A stretch of DNA of 64,000 bases from Firmicutes bacterium UBA4881. Lineage in GTDB: Bacteria > Bacillota > DTU065. Position numbers and translations under genes: made by a program. The stretch lies in the NCBI GenBank assembly GCA_002399235.1, contig DHDH01000036.1, positions 1-64,000 of the forward strand, given 5' to 3'. Every line of letters starts with the position of its first letter. Position 1 is the first letter of the stretch. The notes beneath the pieces were generated by a model that was given only the letters and a program-made list of their open reading frames with translations, did no database searches and was not told where the DNA came from. Below are positions 62,490 to 64,000 of the stretch, one piece after another.

Positions 62490-64000
62490 TTATTCATTGC
62501 GTAAAACAGTTAAAGGTCTTTCTGTGAGTACATCCCAAAGAGATATTGTGCCAACTGCAATTACTGCGAGAAGAACAATGCTAAAGGCAGAGATATTAGT
62601 TAAAGGTCGATGATTAAAAGCTAGTTTCAAGACTCTTGAATCTAAGGCCCAACTGAGAAGATTAGCGAGCCAAATGCCAATTACTGCGGATAAGACACCT
62701 AAGATGCCATTTTCCCATAGTTGTACTTTAATAACGTCCTTGGTAGTTCCACCTAAACAACGAATTAAAGCAGTTTCTTTACGTTTTTCCCATTTGTTAA
62801 GAATCATGGTACCCGCTAAAATAACCAAGCCAGCGATAAGGGCAAAGAGGCCTAAAAACTGCATAAAGCGAGTAATGGCTACAAAGATAGTATTAAAAAG
62901 GTCAAAGATCTGGCCAATATCAAAGGCAAAGCGAAGATCAGGGACGCCTGCTCGTAAGGATTGGATAACATCTTTACCAGCGATACCAGTTTTGGTTCTT
63001 GCTAGAAGTAGTTCTGTCTTGAAAGGAGAATCTACATCGCCCATAGCAGTGGAGGTAGCATAGGCTAAAGCTGTAAAGTTAACACCTACTTTAGCGTTAC
63101 TGTAAAAGCCAACTAATTCGAATTCTAAAAGTTCTTCGCCAATATTAATACCCAGCTGATCGCCAATTTTAAAACCTAAGGAAGTGGCAATATGCTCCTC
63201 CATGATCATTTCGTGGTCAGCTGTTAAAGCATTACCTTCGGTATAATTTAATTCCACCGGAATTCTCTCTGGATCTACAGAGCCAATGAGTAGGTTTTTA
63301 GCCATCATTACCATATTAGGATTTTTTAAATTTTCACCGGTAAAAGGTTTATCGTTCGCAGAAACAATACTACCTGTTAGCATTTTCAAGGTGCTGACAT
63401 TTTCTACCCTAGCATCTTCTTCTAAGAAAGCAGTTACTTGTTCTGAGGTGGCACCTTCTTTATTATCGAGTAGAGCAATGATATTAGGTGTTTTCTCGCT
63501 TTGGAGAATGTTACCCATAAAAACGAGTACATCTTTTTCTAAAAACGAGATTAAAAGGATTGAGCCAATCCCTAGTGCTAAAGCAAGAATTGCTCCCGCA
63601 GCCCTAGTTATCTGTCTGTCTAAGCTTCGTCTGGCCATGCGGGCGGTAACAGAAACATAGATAGGTAGTTTAAGAACAAGTTTTAATAGTAATCTGATTA
63701 TAAGAAGCATAATTGCTGTTAAGAAAAGTGTTGTCAAAGCAAAGCCAACACCTACCGCCAGGAAGTCGATAATGATGCCGACAAAGAGACCTAATAACAC
63801 TGTTAAGATTAAAACTACACCAGTTGTAAGCAGTTTGGAATGCTTAGGCAGTAACTTTTCGGGGTTGTCATCACGATAGACTGCCAACGGCCTAATTCTG
63901 GCAAACTTGACTACTGGTAAAAGAGCGAAGAAGATAGTAACCAAGAGTCCTAGTAGAGAGATCTGTAAAAACACCTTTAAGTCAGGTTTAATAGGAATAG
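62490..64000 (-). CDS. FtsX-like ABC transporter permease, 5' end outside window
   Basis: The frame is open to the right edge, so the N-terminus is missing; about 500 C-terminal residues are present. The order is: membrane segment with ISLLGLLVTIFFALLP, the FtsX-type coupling segment FARIRPLAVYR, three membrane segments (about 50-165 of the visible part), a large periplasmic domain and a final FtsX domain ending LWDVLTERPLTVLRNE. This is the YbbP/DUF214 layout of efflux or lipoprotein-release permeases. Substrate unknown; the ATPase is probably beyond the window. Confidence 0.88.
   Translation of the reverse strand, partial: IPIKPDLKVFLQISLLGLLVTIFFALLPVVKFARIRPLAVYRDDNPEKLLPKHSKLLTTGVVLILTVLLGLFVGIIIDFLAVGVGFALTTLFLTAIMLLIIRLLLKLVLKLPIYVSVTARMARRSLDRQITRAAGAILALALGIGSILLISFLEKDVLVFMGNILQSEKTPNIIALLDNKEGATSEQVTAFLEEDARVENVSTLKMLTGSIVSANDKPFTGENLKNPNMVMMAKNLLIGSVDPERIPVELNYTEGNALTADHEMIMEEHIATSLGFKIGDQLGINIGEELLEFELVGFYSNAKVGVNFTALAYATSTAMGDVDSPFKTELLLARTKTGIAGKDVIQSLRAGVPDLRFAFDIGQIFDLFNTIFVAITRFMQFLGLFALIAGLVILAGTMILNKWEKRKETALIRCLGGTTKDVIKVQLWENGILGVLSAVIGIWLANLLSWALDSRVLKLAFNHRPLTNISAFSIVLLAVIAVGTISLWDVLTERPLTVLRNE

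Noticed and set aside
1..64000. CRISPR arrays, tRNA or rRNA genes
   Set aside because: No repeat-spacer periodicity, no cloverleaf-like sequences or rRNA motifs recognised by eye.

Overview
The window is 64 kb of AT-rich bacterial chromosome, densely packed, with strong Shine-Dalgarno (SD) sequences, frequent GTG/TTG starts and many clear intrinsic terminators. Several genes look like low-GC Firmicutes (Bacillota): a KtrB-type K+ channel, a PRK06851-like ATPase, a YjcZ-like 32-residue protein, mreB, tex and murB. However, 11.9-15.0 kb encodes a large lipoprotein next to a signal-peptide protein that reads as an outer-membrane beta-barrel ending in Phe. Together these suggest a diderm Firmicute (Limnochordia- or Halanaerobia-like). 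That placement is inference; no rRNA or other taxonomic marker is present.

Layout. 0-5.7 kb: DUF4434-type TIM-barrel proteins (a tandem pair, the first cut by the window edge, plus a third without signal peptide), an NlpC/P60 endopeptidase and a secreted carbohydrate-binding-like protein. 5.8-11.6 kb: an amino-sugar/phosphoglycoside cluster (BadF-type sugar kinase, GH4, NagZ-like GH3) followed by a phosphoesterase-PQQ propeller fusion. 11.9-15.3 kb: lipoprotein, beta-barrel and small YjcZ-like protein. 15.4-30 kb: ArsB-like permease, heparinase II/III-like protein, two divergent proteins sharing a discoidin-like domain, a DUF4091 protein, GDP-mannose dehydratase, GHL10 protein, class A PBP and a CBM9 protein. 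30-37.8 kb: phosphofructokinase, mannose-1-P guanylyltransferase, and a six-gene minus-strand glycosyltransferase operon with overlapping genes. 38-46 kb: housekeeping (murB preceded by a 59-aa Cys-rich ORF, ktrB, glutaredoxin-like, mreB, tex, CPBP protease, PRK06851-like ATPase). 46.3-51.4 kb: a translationally coupled TerB_N/TerB_C - BrxD-like ATPase - Lhr-like helicase cassette, a probable defence or DNA-processing system. 52.5-53.7 kb: two decayed genes. 53.9-58.8 kb: an operon led by an ECF sigma factor fused to a sugar-binding-like domain. 59-64 kb: Gfo/Idh oxidoreductase, Fe-S aldo/keto reductase, GNAT protein and a partial FtsX-type permease.

The most novel-looking system is the 53.9-58.8 kb operon. 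A soluble sigma factor carries a C-terminal beta-sandwich domain. That domain aligns directly with the mature part of a secreted protein encoded at the end of the same operon. Between them are a lone extracellular solute-binding protein and two paralogous secreted proteins that I do not recognise. No anti-sigma factor or permease is present. I infer a self-contained glycan-sensing regulon.

Two genes (GH4 and mreB) have an unusual initiation layout: the SD lies 24-27 nt upstream of the start, with a small hairpin in the spacer that would restore a normal distance. Much of the window concerns polysaccharide binding, degradation or synthesis, suggesting an organism living on plant or microbial glycans.
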